Source of the DNA: Bacteroidota bacterium
GTDB lineage: Bacteria; Bacteroidota; Ignavibacteria; UBA10030
Length of the DNA stretch: 6,335 bases
NCBI GenBank assembly: GCA_003453835.1
Contig: DMMN01000324.1
Span: 1 to 6,335 of the forward strand
Reading direction: 5' to 3'
Shown one piece after another: positions 5,796 through 6,335 of the stretch; within the stretch, counting starts at the first letter, position 1, and each line of letters starts with the position of its first letter. The notes under the pieces are model-generated. The model had not been told where the DNA came from. It ran no database searches and saw nothing but the letters and a program-made list of their open reading frames with translations. Position numbers and translations under genes: made by a program.

Positions 5796-6205
5796 GGAAT
5801 GAAAATACCGCCTTCCACCGTTTGATCTGGCGTGCCCTGATTTCCTTCAACGGATAACTTGATCCTGTCCGCTTCCCTGAAAAGCTGTCGTGCCTCAATG
5901 TGGAGAACGTCATCACGCGATGTCCTAACAACACTCCGGAAGGTCGTACGCGTTCCCAAGATTCCCCACGCACGATGAATAAATAGAGCAATGATCAACG
6001 AGGGGTCGCCTTCCGATCCTTGCGCTCACGCCGCCGCATGTGGACAACTCCGATGGACAGGCGAAGAGGATGTTCTCCAGCTTCGGTTGTTACAGGAGGT
6101 GGAGTAGTCTGCCGAAAGGACTATCGAGATGAAGCACGTGAGGGCTTCGAATCGAAACGATCGATCCTAAAACAAGGGAGCGTCGGATGACTCAAGCAGG
6201 CAAGA
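5796..6205. other. About 400 bp with no convincing gene between the perR and tRNA-Ser promoters
   Basis: Only short, unconvincing reading frames occur here. Several small hairpins can be drawn on the plus strand: TAGTCT/GGACTA (6105-6110 with 6118-6123), GAAGC/GCTTC (6131-6135 with 6144-6148), and a 7-bp bulged stem TCGAATCG/CGATCGA (6147-6154 with 6158-6164); the last two partly exclude each other. There is an AGGAGG at 6094-6099 with no suitable start codon behind it. I recognise no known RNA family, such as SRP, tmRNA, RNase P or a riboswitch. It may be plain intergenic sequence, a gene remnant, or an unassigned RNA. Confidence 0.5.
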
Positions 6206-6234
6206 TTGGATTTTATCCGCTTTCTGGCTATATT
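6206..6234 (+). promoter_or_regulatory. Promoter of the tRNA-Ser gene
   Basis: TTGGAT (6206-6211) and TATATT (6229-6234) are 17 bp apart, so transcription would begin near 6241. The -10 is strong and the -35 half-consensus. A 5-bp hairpin with a TTTT loop (6240-6253) falls at the start of the predicted leader, followed by about 10 nt before the mature tRNA 5' end. Confidence 0.65.
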
Positions 6235-6263
6235 GTCGCCGCACTTTTGTGCGTGGCAATCAT

Positions 6264-6335
6264 GGAAGGGTGCGAGAGTGGTTGAATCGGCCGGTCTCGA
6301 AAACCGGAATGCCCGCAAGGGTATCGAGGGTTCGA
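6264..6335 (+). tRNA. tRNA-Ser (anticodon CGA), 3' end cut by the window edge
   Basis: The 5' acceptor strand GGAAGGG is at 6264-6270, followed by T8 and a 3-bp D stem (CGA/TCG). The anticodon stem is CCGGT/ACCGG (6291-6295, 6303-6307) around the 7-nt loop CTCGAAA, with anticodon CGA at 6298-6300 reading UCG codons. A long variable arm (6-bp stem ATGCCC/GGGTAT, loop GCAA, 6309-6324) is the class II mark of tRNA-Ser. The T-arm begins GAGGG then TTCGA at 6326-6335 and is cut at the edge; the 3' T-stem, acceptor strand and any CCA lie beyond. The CGA anticodon plus long variable arm makes the identity nearly certain. Confidence 0.96.

Noticed and set aside
5734..5991. In-frame extension of perR
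   Set aside because: It reads through the TTGACA-17-TATATT promoter and adds 86 residues with no Fur-family counterpart.
5792..5998. Minus-strand 68-codon frame with TTG start
   Set aside because: No ribosome site, no recognisable family, mixed third-base use, and it ends on the perR -35. A decayed gene remnant remains possible.
6038..6190. Plus-strand 50-codon frame
   Set aside because: No ribosome site, Arg-rich composition, and it runs through the hairpin-rich region; nothing supports translation.
6121..6318. Minus-strand 65-codon frame
   Set aside because: Antisense to the tRNA-Ser gene and its promoter; a chance frame.

Overview
This 6.3 kb bacterial chromosomal segment is about half G+C. 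The minus strand carries nine tightly packed genes (about 5733 down to 623). On the left edge a plus-strand envelope-protein gene converges on this run, and on the right edge a plus-strand tRNA-Ser(CGA) gene is cut by the window end. I see no mobile element, CRISPR array or phage gene. The promoters are ordinary sigma70-like (TTGACA / TATATT) and some genes have clear Shine-Dalgarno sites. The two short-chain reductases resemble, from memory, the sepiapterin reductase of Chlorobium. Together this fits a member of the Chlorobi/Ignavibacteria side of the FCB group better than a typical Bacteroidia, but that placement is an inference and I cannot name the organism.

Layout. 4-522 (+): a secreted Spy/CpxP-like (LTXXQ) protein with a Met-rich tail, followed by a strong intrinsic terminator at 560-593. 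Minus-strand run in transcription order: PerR-type Fur-family regulator (5733-5338), Tat-exported Fe/Mn superoxide dismutase (5309-4599), AhpE-like peroxiredoxin (4568-4095), four-helix DUF4149-like membrane protein (4022-3537), PrxQ/Bcp peroxiredoxin (3521-3069), 6-pyruvoyl-tetrahydropterin synthase (3041-2631), GTP cyclohydrolase I (2634-2053), and two SDR oxidoreductases (2052-1333 and 1336-623). Gaps are 15-72 bp in the upper half. The last four genes overlap by 4 bp or abut exactly. From 5734 to 6263 there is a good perR promoter, about 400 bp with no convincing gene, and a tRNA promoter.

How it fits together. The first five genes look like an oxidative-stress set: a peroxide-sensing repressor, a superoxide-removing enzyme and two thiol peroxidases. 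The last four encode every step type needed to turn GTP into tetrahydrobiopterin (BH4): FolE, a PTPS with the mammalian-type C-X5-HGH active-site spacing rather than the QueD C-X3-HGH spacing, and two sepiapterin-reductase-like SDRs. The most interesting point is the physical linkage of a complete-looking bacterial BH4 pathway, with two reductases, to a PerR/SOD/peroxiredoxin cluster. No BH4-using enzyme is visible here, so the purpose of the pterin is open.
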